Part shown: positions 9,342-25,270 of the stretch, piece by piece
Layout of the letters: the number at the start of each line of letters is the position of its first letter
Position numbering within the stretch: position 1 is the first letter of the stretch
Assembly: GCA_035620975.1 (NCBI GenBank)
Contig: DASPFV010000252.1
Coordinates: forward strand, 1-36,529
DNA from: DASPFV01 sp035620975
Lineage (GTDB): Bacteria; Acidobacteriota; Vicinamibacteria; Vicinamibacterales; 2-12-FULL-66-21
Reading direction: 5' to 3'
DNA length: 36,529 bases
Program-made: the position numbers and the translations under genes
The notes under the pieces: model-generated
Databases searched by the model: none
What the model saw: only the letters and a program-made list of their open reading frames with translations
What the model was told of the DNA's origin: nothing

Positions 9342-9869
9342 ATGGCTGTAACCAGAGAGAGCAAGGTCGAGGAGCTCCAGGACCTCGAGCGCGCGTTCCA
9401 GGGAACCGACAGCGCGATCGTGGTCGACTACAAGGGGCTCAAGGTCCCGGAAGTGACCGAGCTGCGGCGCCAGGTGCGCGGCGCGCGCGGGCAGTACAAA
9501 GTCGTCAAGAACACCCTCGCCCGGCGCGCCCTGAAGGGAACGGGGTTCGAGGCGCTGGAGGTCCACTTCACGGGCACGACTGCCGTGGCCTACTGCGGCG
9601 ACGATCCCGTCGCGCTGGCGAAGGTTCTGACCACGTTCGCGAAGACCGCGCCGGCGCTGCAGATCAAGGCGGCCGTCGTGCAGGGCCGGGCCATCCAGGC
9701 GGCCGAGGTCAGCGACCTCGCCACGATGCCAGGCAAGCCGGAGCTCTACGCGAAGCTGCTCTTCCTGCTGCAGGCGCCGATGGTCCAGCTGGTGAGCGTG
9801 CTGAACGCCGCGCCGCGCGACCTCTTGAGCGTGCTCGTGCAGGCAGAGAAGAAGCGCGCGGGTGAATGA
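9342..9869 (+). CDS. rplJ: 50S ribosomal protein L10
   Basis: A 175-residue stalk protein that anchors L7/L12 dimers to the ribosome. The N-terminal RNA-binding part includes AIVVDYKGLKVPEVTELRRQVR and YKVVKNTLARRAL. The C-terminal helix that binds L7/L12 is present (LLSVLVQAEKKR). The gap from rplA is only 43 bases, too short for the long structured L10 leader found in E. coli and Bacillus. Autoregulation by that RNA is therefore not seen here. Confidence 0.96.
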   Translation: MAVTRESKVEELQDLERAFQGTDSAIVVDYKGLKVPEVTELRRQVRGARGQYKVVKNTLARRALKGTGFEALEVHFTGTTAVAYCGDDPVALAKVLTTFAKTAPALQIKAAVVQGRAIQAAEVSDLATMPGKPELYAKLLFLLQAPMVQLVSVLNAAPRDLLSVLVQAEKKRAGE

Positions 9870-9986
9870 GGACCGGCGCGATCGGCATCGGGAGTTGGAA
9901 GATCGGAAAGCCGCAGGGACAGAGTCGCAGCTGAGCGCGGCAAGGCGTAACGAATCAGCGGCGCGAGCGCGAGCGAGCGCTGGTAG

Positions 9987-10010
9987 GCCGTGGGCGTGGG
10001 GCCCCACGGC
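9987..10010 (+). promoter_or_regulatory. Hairpin in the rplJ-rplL gap
   Basis: GCCGTGGG (9987-9994) pairs with CCCACGGC (10003-10010) around an 8-base loop. It lies about 25 bases before rplL in an unusually long 166-base gap. It might tune the L7/L12 to L10 ratio. That role is inference. Confidence 0.4.
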
Positions 10011-10035
10011 ACACTAAGTAAAGAGGACAGCAATC

Positions 10036-10425
10036 ATGGCACTGACGCAGCAGGAAGTGGTCGAGTACATCAAGGGAATTTCGGTCCTCGAGCTCTCGCA
10101 GCTCGTAAAGGAGCTCGAGAAGGAGCTCGGCGTTTCGGCCGCGGCGGCGATGCCGATGGCCATGCCGGTCGCAGGCGGCGCGGCGGCGGGCGGTGCGGCG
10201 CCGGCCGAGGAGAAGACCGAGTTCACGGCCACGCTGACCGAGGTGGGCAGCAACAAGATCAACGTGATCAAGGTCGTACGCGAGGTCACCAGCCTCGGGC
10301 TGAAGGAAGCCAAGGATCTCGTCGAGGGCGCGCCCAAGCCGATCAAGGAAGGGATCCCCAAGGACGAGGCCGAGGCGATCCGGAAGAAGTTCGAGGAAGT
10401 CGGCGCCAAGGTCGAGATCAAATAG
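10036..10425 (+). CDS. rplL: 50S ribosomal protein L7/L12
   Basis: A 129-residue stalk protein that recruits translational GTPases. The N-terminal dimerisation domain (TQQEVVEYIKGISVLELSQLVKELE) is followed by an Ala/Gly/Pro-rich hinge at about residues 35-60. The C-terminal domain has the conserved NKINVIKVVREVTSLGLKEAK. AGAGGA lies just upstream of the ATG, a clear ribosome-binding site, as expected for a protein made in several copies per ribosome. Confidence 0.98.
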   Translation: MALTQQEVVEYIKGISVLELSQLVKELEKELGVSAAAAMPMAMPVAGGAAAGGAAPAEEKTEFTATLTEVGSNKINVIKVVREVTSLGLKEAKDLVEGAPKPIKEGIPKDEAEAIRKKFEEVGAKVEIK

Positions 10426-10428
10426 CCG

Positions 10429-10508
10429 CGCGCGGGGCCAACCCGCGCGTCGTGCCGGCGGGGAGCGTTCGCGAACGCTGCCCGCGTCGACCGGGCGTCG
10501 AGCCCGGT
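10429..10508 (+). promoter_or_regulatory. Three consecutive hairpins between rplL and rpoB
   Basis: The first stem is CGCGCGGG/CCCGCGCG (10429-10436 and 10442-10449). The second is the palindrome AGCGTTCGCGAACGCT (10464-10479). The third is ACCGGGC/GCCCGGT (10490-10496 and 10502-10508). None has a T-run after it. The place matches the attenuator and RNase III site of the E. coli rplL-rpoB gap, so partial termination or RNA cleavage is likely. Confidence 0.55.
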
Positions 10509-10545
10509 TGCTGGTGTCCGTTCGACCCCCGAGGTTTTTCACACG

Positions 10546-14859
<4,314 letters not shown>

Positions 14860-14867
14860 TCCGAACA

Positions 14868-19076
<4,209 letters not shown>

Positions 19077-19094
19077 CGGGCCTGCCTCGCCGAA

Positions 19095-19112
19095 GCGCGC
19101 GCCGGCGCGCGC
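19095..19112 (+). repeat. 18-bp perfect palindrome between the rpoC tail copies
   Basis: GCGCGCGCCGGCGCGCGC is self-complementary and sits in a REP-like unit (19081-19121) resembling those between the tRNA genes. Confidence 0.6.
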
Positions 19113-19168
19113 GAAGGCGGGTGGAGCCGGAGGAGGCGTTTACGAGGGACGAGATCGAATAACCTTCG

Positions 19169-19196
19169 GGTTCCGGGTTCAAGGTTCCAGGTTCAG
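19169..19196 (+). repeat. 7-bp array, unit GGTTCNN
   Basis: Four units in exact seven-base register: GGTTCCG, GGTTCAA, GGTTCCA, GGTTCAG. It fills the space between the second rpoC tail and the terminator. Confidence 0.75.
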
Positions 19197-19230
19197 GGCG
19201 GTGGTCGAGGGACCATCGCCCTTTTTCTTT
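19196..19230 (+). terminator. Rho-independent terminator of the rpoBC operon
   Basis: GGGCGGTGGTC (19196-19206) pairs with GACCATCGCCC (19211-19221) around GAGG, with one G-U pair. TTTTTCTTT follows at once. It is the clearest intrinsic terminator in the window and lies beyond the second copy of the rpoC tail. Confidence 0.85.
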
Positions 19231-19401
19231 GTCGGTTCGTCGCCGGCCGGCCGTGAGGCGGGTTCAGAGGCCATCCCAGGGGCGGACTACTGACCCACCT
19301 CCCGCGCTGAGATAGAGGAGGGCATCCACCCACTCGCCAATCCCGAGCCCATTGAGGCTCTCCGGAGAGTATTACTGCTTCCGCATCGCCCTGTTTCCGT
19401 T

Positions 19402-19674
19402 TCAGAGCCGAGGCGCAACGAGGGCGGCCGCTTCCTCGGACGTGACCACCGGGATGACCTCGAACTCGGTCAGATCTTCCCAGCGCGCCATCCATCGCCC
19501 GAGGAGGGCAGGGTCATCGCATTCCATGATCTGGAAGCAGCGACAGAGGTCGCCGGTGACCCAGCTCGCCACATATTTCAGACCGTCTGGCGCCATTCGC
19601 CCCTCGTCTCGAAAGCGGCGGTACACAGGCAGCGGATTGCCGTTTCGGAAGTTCTCGACAATCATGTAAAGCAT
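19402..19674 (-). CDS. DUF3303 family protein
   Basis: A 90-residue protein starting MLYMIVENFRNGNPLPVYRRF and containing WMARWEDLTEFEVIPV. This matches my memory of the small DUF3303 family, whose function is unknown. It resembles a dimeric alpha/beta-barrel monooxygenase-like fold in size and spacing, but I do not infer a reaction. A GGAGGT lies three bases before the first ATG, or twelve before a second ATG at 19665 (MIVENF). It points toward rpoC and is the first gene of the accessory block. The 171 bases between it and the rpoC terminator hold only a CTCTCCGGAGAG palindrome. Confidence 0.75.
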   Translation of the reverse strand: MLYMIVENFRNGNPLPVYRRFRDEGRMAPDGLKYVASWVTGDLCRCFQIMECDDPALLGRWMARWEDLTEFEVIPVVTSEEAAALVAPRL

Positions 19675-19808
19675 GTTACCTCCAGACGCCTGTCAGTGTA
19701 GGTGGATATCGGCGGATAGGCCTTGGCGGACGACACGATGGTCCGAGTCCTTGCGGGACTGCAGGAGATGCTCTCGGAGTGAGGGCAGGACTGAACCATA
19801 GCAGCTGA

Positions 19809-20756
19809 ATGCTCGTGACCGTCAAGACCTACCTCCTGTCCCTCCCGGAGCGCGTCGTGCGGTCCGTGCTGGGCCTGGGCGCGGGAGCCGCGCGCGAGCT
19901 GGGAGAGCTCGCGCTGCCGGGCGCCGTACGGCGCAGCCAGCTCTATCAGAACCTCGTCGATGCGACGTTGCGCTTCCTGATCGAGCAGGTCGGCGGCGTC
20001 GAGGGCGTCTACGCCGCCGAGGGCGCGCTCCCCGACGACTTCCTCGCGCGGCGGACCACCGGGAACGTCATCGAAGTGCTCGGCGTCGTGGCGTTCCGGG
20101 CCTCGCCGGTGTGGGTGCTGGCCGCGCTCGCCGACCTGTCGGGGATGGGACGACACTTCATCCCCGAGATCGCGGACGCGCTGAAGAAGGAAGGGCTGCT
20201 CGAGCAGGATGCCGAGTTCTCCAGCGTCGACCAGGTGCTCGATGGCCTCGAGCGGACGTCCTCACGCCTGGCCTCGACCATCAACGCCCCGCCACTGGAC
20301 GTGGCGGGCCTGCGCCGGGAATGGCAGGACCTCCGCGCCGGGGCCAGGTCGCTCCAGCCATCCGCGCTCCCTTCGGGCGAGACGATCGGCCATCTCTGGT
20401 CGCAGCTCAGATCGGAGTCGGATCGTCAGCATCGATCGGTCTTCGAGACCTCGTCCCTGATGGCCCTGTCTGCGGTGCAGGCCGTCCCCGACGGCGTGCG
20501 CTGGCTCTCCAGGTCGACTCGCGTCGGTGCGACCCGCAGCGGGCAGATTCTGGCCGCCGCGCTGCTCGATCACTACCGGCAGACGCTGGCCGGAATCGGA
20601 CGTGAGGGGTACCTGCAGTACGCGCATCGCCACCTCCGACCGTATGTGCGCGGTGCCGTGAGGCAGTTCTCGCCCGCCCGGCGCACCCTCACGGAGCGTG
20701 CGATCGAGAGGATGCGGTCGATGCGACGGACCCCGGGCGAGCGAAGCGACGTCTGA
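19809..20756 (+). CDS. Conserved hypothetical protein
   Basis: A 315-residue protein that I cannot assign. It has no signal peptide and no convincing transmembrane segment. It is rich in helix-forming residues, with an Arg-rich C-terminus (about residues 275-315). The stretch around residues 95-125 (FRASPVWVLAALADLSGMGRHFIPEIADALK) is the most hydrophobic and looks well structured. Codon use is typical of the window, which supports a real gene. I have a vague memory of similar acidobacterial hypothetical proteins. It stands alone between the divergent DUF3303 gene and the toxin-antitoxin pair. Confidence 0.7.
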   Translation: MLVTVKTYLLSLPERVVRSVLGLGAGAARELGELALPGAVRRSQLYQNLVDATLRFLIEQVGGVEGVYAAEGALPDDFLARRTTGNVIEVLGVVAFRASPVWVLAALADLSGMGRHFIPEIADALKKEGLLEQDAEFSSVDQVLDGLERTSSRLASTINAPPLDVAGLRREWQDLRAGARSLQPSALPSGETIGHLWSQLRSESDRQHRSVFETSSLMALSAVQAVPDGVRWLSRSTRVGATRSGQILAAALLDHYRQTLAGIGREGYLQYAHRHLRPYVRGAVRQFSPARRTLTERAIERMRSMRRTPGERSDV

Positions 20757-20834
20757 CCGAGGGGACGCTGGGTGAGACGGCCGGGGTCGCTGGTTGCCGC
20801 CGGCTGGCGCCGATCTCGGTGTTCGCGCTGTGGC

Positions 20835-20851
20835 AATATTTATGGTATATT
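20835..20851 (+). promoter_or_regulatory. AT-rich promoter and dyad before the antitoxin gene
   Basis: AATAT (20835-20839) and ATATT (20847-20851) form an inverted repeat with a 7-base centre in otherwise GC-rich DNA. TATATT (20846-20851), preceded by TGG, looks like a -10 box, and the start codon is 18 bases further on. Autorepression by the antitoxin is the usual arrangement in this family and is inferred. Confidence 0.5.
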
Positions 20852-20869
20852 CTTTCAGAGGAAACAACC

Positions 20870-21256
20870 GTGAGAGCCCAGCATTCGGGTGCCCACCCGG
20901 TTCCAGTCTCCAACGGCGCCGTCGTGACCAAGGCTGTGCTGCGGGCCGCCGGGCGCCTCGCGCTGTCGAACAGGGCCCTCGCGGCAATTGTCGGGCTGTC
21001 CGAGGCCAGCGTGTCCCGGATGGGAACGGGGAAGTACACACTTGCGCCCGGCGACAAGGCCTTCGATCTGGCGGTGCTGTTCGTGCGGCTCTATCGATCG
21101 CTCGACGCCATCGTCGACGGCGATGAGGCGGTGGCGCAAGCCTGGCTGAAGAGTGACAACGCGGGGCTGGGGGGCCGGCCGCTGGCGCTCATTCAGACCG
21201 TCCCCGGGCTCGTGCATGTCGTCTCGTACCTGGACGCCCGCCGCGCTCTCGTCTGA
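20870..21256 (+). CDS. Xre/MbcA/ParS-type antitoxin of a RES toxin
   Basis: A 128-residue antitoxin. Residues about 33-51 (LSNRALAAIVGLSEASVSR) form an Xre-like helix-turn-helix, and residues 66-126 match the toxin-binding domain formerly called DUF2384 (LAVLFVRLYRSLDAIVDGDEAVAQAWLKSDN). It should neutralise the downstream RES protein and repress its own promoter. GTG 20870 was chosen because AGAGGAA at 20857-20863 is well placed and the protein then starts near the conserved part. A longer in-frame start at 20819 would lie inside the AT-rich promoter. Its end overlaps the toxin gene by 41 bases. Confidence 0.88.
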   Translation: MRAQHSGAHPVPVSNGAVVTKAVLRAAGRLALSNRALAAIVGLSEASVSRMGTGKYTLAPGDKAFDLAVLFVRLYRSLDAIVDGDEAVAQAWLKSDNAGLGGRPLALIQTVPGLVHVVSYLDARRALV

Positions 21257-21980
21257 GCGCCGCCGCCTCTCGGGGGCGTGCTGGCGCGTCGTCGAGGCGC
21301 AGCAGCGGGTCTCGACGATGAAGATCGTCGATACCTTGAGCGAGCAGGCTGTGCTGGAATCCGTGCTGGAGGGGAGCAAACCTCCGGTTCCGCCCGAGTG
21401 CCGTCATCTCCACTACCTGCTCGCCACGCCCTTCAGGTACGGCGCCCCGTACCCGTCCGGGTCACGCTTCCGGCGGGCCGGCTTCACGCCTGGGGTCTTC
21501 TATGGATCGACCCTTCCTGCAACGGCAGTCGGCGAGATGGCCTTTCACCGGCTGCTCTTCTACGCTGACTCACCCGGGACGCCGTGGCCGACCAACGCCG
21601 GCGAGTACACGGCCTTCTCCAGCCAGTTTCGCACGTCCGCCGGGCTGGATCTGACAAGGCCGCCGTTGAGTGAGGATGCCGCCGCCTGGACGGACCCGAT
21701 CGACTACGAGCCGTGCCAGCGTCTCGCTGATGGCGCGCGGGAAGCGCGCCTCGAGCTTCTGAAGTATGTGTCCGCTCGAGTAGGCGGCGGTATGAATCTG
21801 GCGGTGCTGACGTGCCGCGCGTTCGCCCGCCCGGAGCCGGCCGAGCGGCAGACCTGGCGCATCCACCTGGGCGCTCTCGGCGCGCGCGCCGTGTGCTCGC
21901 ACCCGCCAGCGCAGCTCGAGTTCGACCGACGGGCGTTCCGCGGCGATCCCCGTCTTGCTCGCCTGGAGTGGGATCGATGA
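21216..21980 (+). CDS. RES-domain toxin (NAD-degrading family)
   Basis: A 254-residue RES family protein. Characterised members with Xre antitoxins break down NAD+ and stop growth. The start MSSRTWTPAALSSE is typical of a subgroup I recognise. WR (23-24), PFRYG (73-76, with R74 and Y75), GVFY (93-96) and GEMAF (E107) are consistent with the conserved Arg, Tyr and Glu positions of the domain. The ATG lies inside the end of the antitoxin gene in another frame and lacks a clear ribosome-binding site, which suggests coupled translation. A longer frame upstream to 21153 is less likely, since it would cover more of the antitoxin. Confidence 0.87.
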   Translation: MSSRTWTPAALSSERRRLSGACWRVVEAQQRVSTMKIVDTLSEQAVLESVLEGSKPPVPPECRHLHYLLATPFRYGAPYPSGSRFRRAGFTPGVFYGSTLPATAVGEMAFHRLLFYADSPGTPWPTNAGEYTAFSSQFRTSAGLDLTRPPLSEDAAAWTDPIDYEPCQRLADGAREARLELLKYVSARVGGGMNLAVLTCRAFARPEPAERQTWRIHLGALGARAVCSHPPAQLEFDRRAFRGDPRLARLEWDR

Positions 21981-22199
21981 ACCGGACGGAAACTGGCCGC
22001 GGTTCCGCACGTCCACCAGCGAAGTCTCGGGACTCCTGCTGCCGCGTTCATGACGCTTCCCACCCGCCGTGCCGTCTCGTTCCGGTCTGGCCGCAGCGGA
22101 CGCCGCCGCCGGGGCCGGGGAATTCTTCCTCCTCGCCCCCCTTGGTGCGTCACCGAAAATTACGAAAGGCAGGACCAAGTCGTGCGACTCGGTCCCGGG

Positions 22200-22207
22200 T
22201 ATAGAAT
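22200..22207 (+). promoter_or_regulatory. Candidate -10 box before the M20 peptidase gene
   Basis: TATAGAAT lies seven bases before the ATG. If used, the mRNA would be nearly leaderless. No -35 box is seen. Confidence 0.35.
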
Positions 22208-22214
22208 CCACAGC

Positions 22215-23507
22215 ATGCTGCGATCTGGCACCACGCTCACGCTCGCCCTTCTCGCCGTCCTCACGGGGTCGGCACAGGATCAGCTGTCGAGGATCGATCA
22301 GGAGACCGCGAAGATTGTCCCGTCCGTCACCGAGATCAGGCATCAGATCCATCAGAACCCCGAACTGTCGAACCGCGAGGAGAAGACGGCGGCGCTCGTC
22401 GCCGGCTACCTGCGCAAGCTCGGGCTCGAAGTCACGACCGGCATCGCGCGGCACGGTGTGGTCGCCGTCCTGAAGGGCGGCCGGCCCGGGCCCGTGGTCG
22501 CGGTGCGCGCCGACATGGACGCGCTGCCGGTGACCGAGGATCCGCGGATGCCCTTCGCGTCGAAGGTCCGCGCGCCTTATCTCGGCCAGGAGGTCGGGGT
22601 CATGCACGCCTGCGGCCACGACGTCCACACGGCCGTGCAGCTCGGGGTGGCGAGCGTGCTGACGGCCATGAAGGACTCGCTGCCCGGCACGGTGAAGTTC
22701 ATCTTCCAGCCGGCCGAGGAGGGTCCGCCACCGGGCGAGGACGGCGGTGCGAAGCTGATGGTCAAGGAAGGCGTGCTCGAGAATCCCAGACCTCAGGCGA
22801 TCTTCGGTCTCCACACGTTCGCCGAGATGGAAGTGGGAAAGATCGGCTACACGGAGGGTCCCGCGTTCTCCGCATCGGATTCCTGGGAAGTCAGGATCAC
22901 GGGGCGGCAGTCGCACGGTGCGCGCCCGGAGCTCTCGATCGACCCGATCGTGACGGCGGCGTCGTTCATCCAGGCGCTCCAGACGATCCGGTCGCGAACC
23001 TTCGCCGGGCACGAGCCCGGAGTCGTGACGATCGGCACGGTTCACGGCGGGCAGCGCCACAACATCATCCCGGCCGACGTCACGCTCACCGGCACGATCC
23101 GCACGTTCAGATCCGAGATGAGCCAGGTCGCGGAATCGCGCCTGCGGGCGATTCTGAAGGGCGTCACCGAAGCAGCCGGCGCAACCGGGGAGGTGGTGCG
23201 TTACGAGCGCGGCGCCCCAGCCACCATCAACGCCCCGGAGCTGGCGCGGGCCAGCGTTCCCGCGCTCGAGCGCGTCGTCGGCAAGGACAATATCTCCCGC
23301 GTTCCGCCGGCCATGGTGTCGGAAGACTTCTCGTTCTTCGCGAACGAAGTGCCCGGCTTTTACTTCCGCCTGGGGACCGTGAAGCCGGGAACGACGTCGG
23401 GAGATCACCACACGCCCACGTTCCTCGCAGACGACTCGGCCATCCCGGTGGGCGTGAAAGCGATGAGCCATCTCGTCGTGAGCTACCTCACGGCCGGCAG
23501 GAGCTGA
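22215..23507 (+). CDS. Secreted M20 family amidohydrolase / metallopeptidase
   Basis: A 430-residue zinc hydrolase of the M20D type (hippurate hydrolase, N-acyl-amino-acid and carboxypeptidase-like enzymes). Residues 1-20 (LTLALLAVLTGSA then Q) look like a signal peptide, so it probably acts outside the cytoplasmic membrane. Metal-binding motifs are VRADMDALP (97-105), HACGHDVH (131-138) and PAEEG (166-170), with a final GDHHTPTF near the C-terminus. SHGARPE in the middle belongs to the lid and dimerisation domain. The substrate cannot be read from the sequence. ATG 22215 is the only start that gives a signal peptide; upstream in-frame sequence is Arg-rich and unlikely. Confidence 0.9.
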   Translation: MLRSGTTLTLALLAVLTGSAQDQLSRIDQETAKIVPSVTEIRHQIHQNPELSNREEKTAALVAGYLRKLGLEVTTGIARHGVVAVLKGGRPGPVVAVRADMDALPVTEDPRMPFASKVRAPYLGQEVGVMHACGHDVHTAVQLGVASVLTAMKDSLPGTVKFIFQPAEEGPPPGEDGGAKLMVKEGVLENPRPQAIFGLHTFAEMEVGKIGYTEGPAFSASDSWEVRITGRQSHGARPELSIDPIVTAASFIQALQTIRSRTFAGHEPGVVTIGTVHGGQRHNIIPADVTLTGTIRTFRSEMSQVAESRLRAILKGVTEAAGATGEVVRYERGAPATINAPELARASVPALERVVGKDNISRVPPAMVSEDFSFFANEVPGFYFRLGTVKPGTTSGDHHTPTFLADDSAIPVGVKAMSHLVVSYLTAGRS

Positions 23508-23560
23508 CTGCGCGAACGCCGGCGCGCCGCTCCTCACACATGATGGGCGGAGCGCAACGC

Positions 23561-24334
23561 ATGCGTCACTGCACGAGATTCCCCGGAGCGACGGCCGTCG
23601 GGCTGCTCGTCTGCCTGGCCTGCTCGTCGGAGCCCGGCACTGCCGGTCCAGGCCCCACGCCCGCTCCCGGAGGCAGCGCGCAACTCGTCCGCGTCCTGAT
23701 GCTGACGGCAACGGCCGGGTTCCGCCACGACTCGATTCCCACGGCGCGGCAGATGTTGACCAACCTGGGAGCCTCGACCGGCGCATTCAGCGTGACGGCC
23801 ACCGAGGATCCCGGCGCGATCAACAGCGGCAGCCTGTCCAGCCACGACGTGCTCTTCTTCGCCCTGACGAGCGGCGAGCTGGCGTTCACCGCCGAGCAGA
23901 AGGCGGCCATCCTCGCGTTCGTGTCGAACGGCGGCGGCTTCATGGGCGCGCACAGCGCTACCGATACGCTGTACTCGTGGCCCGAGTACGGCGCGCTCGT
24001 CGGTGCGTACTTCAAGGAGCATCCCTGGACCCGAACGGCCTCCGTCGTCGTGGAGAACCCCACGCACCCGGTCAACGAAGGGCTGGGCGAGCGATTCCAG
24101 ATTGAAGAGGAGTTTTACGCGTTCCGGGAGAACCCGCGGCCGCGCGTGGAGGTCCTGCTCCGGCTCGATGCCGCCTCCGTCGGTGCATCAGGCGATTACC
24201 CGCTGGCCTGGGTGCAGTCGTACGGGAAGGGCCGCAGCTACTACAACGCGCTCGGCCATTTCCCGGCCACGTGGAACGACCCTCGGTTCCAGCGGCAGAT
24301 CACCCAGGCCATACGGTGGGTGGCCGGGGGATAG
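23561..24334 (+). CDS. ThuA-domain lipoprotein
   Basis: A 257-residue exported protein. Residues 1-20 are a lipoprotein signal with lipobox Leu-Ala-Cys (C21), followed by a Pro/Gly-rich linker to about residue 40. The rest is a ThuA-like domain (trehalose utilisation, class I glutamine amidotransferase-like fold), with VRVLMLTATAGFRHDSI, GGGFMGAHSATDT and the WVQSYGKGRSYYNALGH region. Many such proteins occur in acidobacteria, often as presumed sugar-related enzymes, but no reaction is established. GGAG at 23549-23552 lies eight bases before ATG 23561. An upstream ATG at 23540 would add seven residues. It converges on the DUF4159 gene. Confidence 0.87.
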   Translation: MRHCTRFPGATAVGLLVCLACSSEPGTAGPGPTPAPGGSAQLVRVLMLTATAGFRHDSIPTARQMLTNLGASTGAFSVTATEDPGAINSGSLSSHDVLFFALTSGELAFTAEQKAAILAFVSNGGGFMGAHSATDTLYSWPEYGALVGAYFKEHPWTRTASVVVENPTHPVNEGLGERFQIEEEFYAFRENPRPRVEVLLRLDAASVGASGDYPLAWVQSYGKGRSYYNALGHFPATWNDPRFQRQITQAIRWVAGG

Positions 24335-24335
24335 C

Positions 24336-24377
24336 GGGTTCAGGGTTCAGGGTTCAGGGTTCAGGGTTCAGGGTTCG
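24336..24377 (+). repeat. 7-bp tandem array, unit GGGTTCA
   Basis: Five exact GGGTTCA units and one GGGTTCG in strict register begin two bases after the thuA-type stop. Decayed units (CGGCTCG, CGGTTCG) follow to about 24396. Confidence 0.9.
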
Positions 24378-24413
24378 CGGCTCGGGGCCCGCGGGTCGCG
24401 GTTCGACGTCCTG

Positions 24414-24455
24414 GAAGCCAAGAGCCGAAAGCCAAGAGCCAAAAGCCAAGAACCG
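24414..24455 (+). repeat. 7-bp array, unit ARAGCCA
   Basis: Six units in register: GAAGCCA, AGAGCCG, AAAGCCA, AGAGCCA, AAAGCCA, AGAACCG. It lies between two convergent genes and ends 15 bases before the DUF4159 stop. Confidence 0.85.
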
Positions 24456-24470
24456 TTCGTATCTCCAGCC

Positions 24471-25229
24471 TCAGTGCGTCATCCCGTACACCATGTAGTT
24501 CACCCCCAGCTTGTACGCTTCGTTCGACAGATCGACCGGGAACAACCCGGTGGCCGAGTACTCCCAGTACTCCGCGACGTCGTGGTTGTGGTTCGCGATC
24601 GCTATCAGCCGGGCGGCGGGATCGTTGTTCTCGAAGATGCCGTAATACGTCGGCAGGATGCCGTACATCGGGTGGGGGAAATCGATGTTGGTCATCCGGA
24701 AGAACGAATCGAAGATCGGATGGGACGCGTCGAGCTTCACCCATCTGCCGGCCGGCAGCACCCGCCGCATCTGCGCTTCCAGGTTGTTCCACTGGTCATG
24801 CTCGAAGTCGTCGAAGATGACGAACCCGCCCTTGAGGAGGTACTCCCGGAAACGCTGCGCTTCCTCGTCGCTCATCACCCAGAAGCCCGGCTCCCACATG
24901 TACGAGATCGGATACGAGAAGAGCTCGGGATCCCCGACGCGCAGGATGCGACCTTCCGGGTTCACGTCGATGAGCGTCAACGCCTCGAGAATCCTGGCGA
25001 GGTTCCGTTCGGCATCGGGATAGTCGTGGTTCCACGCCGCGCCCATGCCCCGGCGCCCGAACCCCATCCCCGATTCCCACCGGAGACGGACGAAGCGGAA
25101 CCGGCCGTCGTAGCCGCCGCCGTCGTCGCGCGAGCCGGCCGGCGTCCACTGGCCCGCGCCGATCGTGCAGGCGAGAATGACGAGGGCGAACGCGGCGAGG
25201 GCTCGTGTGCAGTCGAGATAGAGGCGCAC
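24471..25229 (-). CDS. DUF4159 domain protein, probably exported
   Basis: A 252-residue protein with a hydrophobic N-terminus (residues 8-26, likely signal peptide). The domain has FRFVRLRWESGMG, YPDAERNLARILEALT, GGFVIFDDFEHDQW and HPMYGILPTYYG, which I recognise as DUF4159. This family is usually exported and resembles glutamine amidotransferase folds; its function is unknown. The start is GTG 25229, supported by GGAGG five bases upstream. It lies 41 bases after a regulator gene on the same strand and may be the last gene of an operon with the HtrA-like gene. Confidence 0.83.
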   Translation of the reverse strand: MRLYLDCTRALAAFALVILACTIGAGQWTPAGSRDDGGGYDGRFRFVRLRWESGMGFGRRGMGAAWNHDYPDAERNLARILEALTLIDVNPEGRILRVGDPELFSYPISYMWEPGFWVMSDEEAQRFREYLLKGGFVIFDDFEHDQWNNLEAQMRRVLPAGRWVKLDASHPIFDSFFRMTNIDFPHPMYGILPTYYGIFENNDPAARLIAIANHNHDVAEYWEYSATGLFPVDLSNEAYKLGVNYMVYGMTH

Positions 25230-25270
25230 AGCAGCCTCCGGACCGTCGAGGCTCGAACGCCGCGATGATA

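Noticed and set aside
10533..10538. T-run before rpoB as an intrinsic terminator
   Set aside because: GTTTTTC is not directly preceded by a stem; the nearest hairpin ends about 25 bases earlier.
24003..25268. Plus-strand frame across the DUF4159 gene and the heptamer arrays
   Set aside because: It translates the repeat as a Gly/Ser/Arg/Phe-rich run and is the antisense of a clear exported protein.
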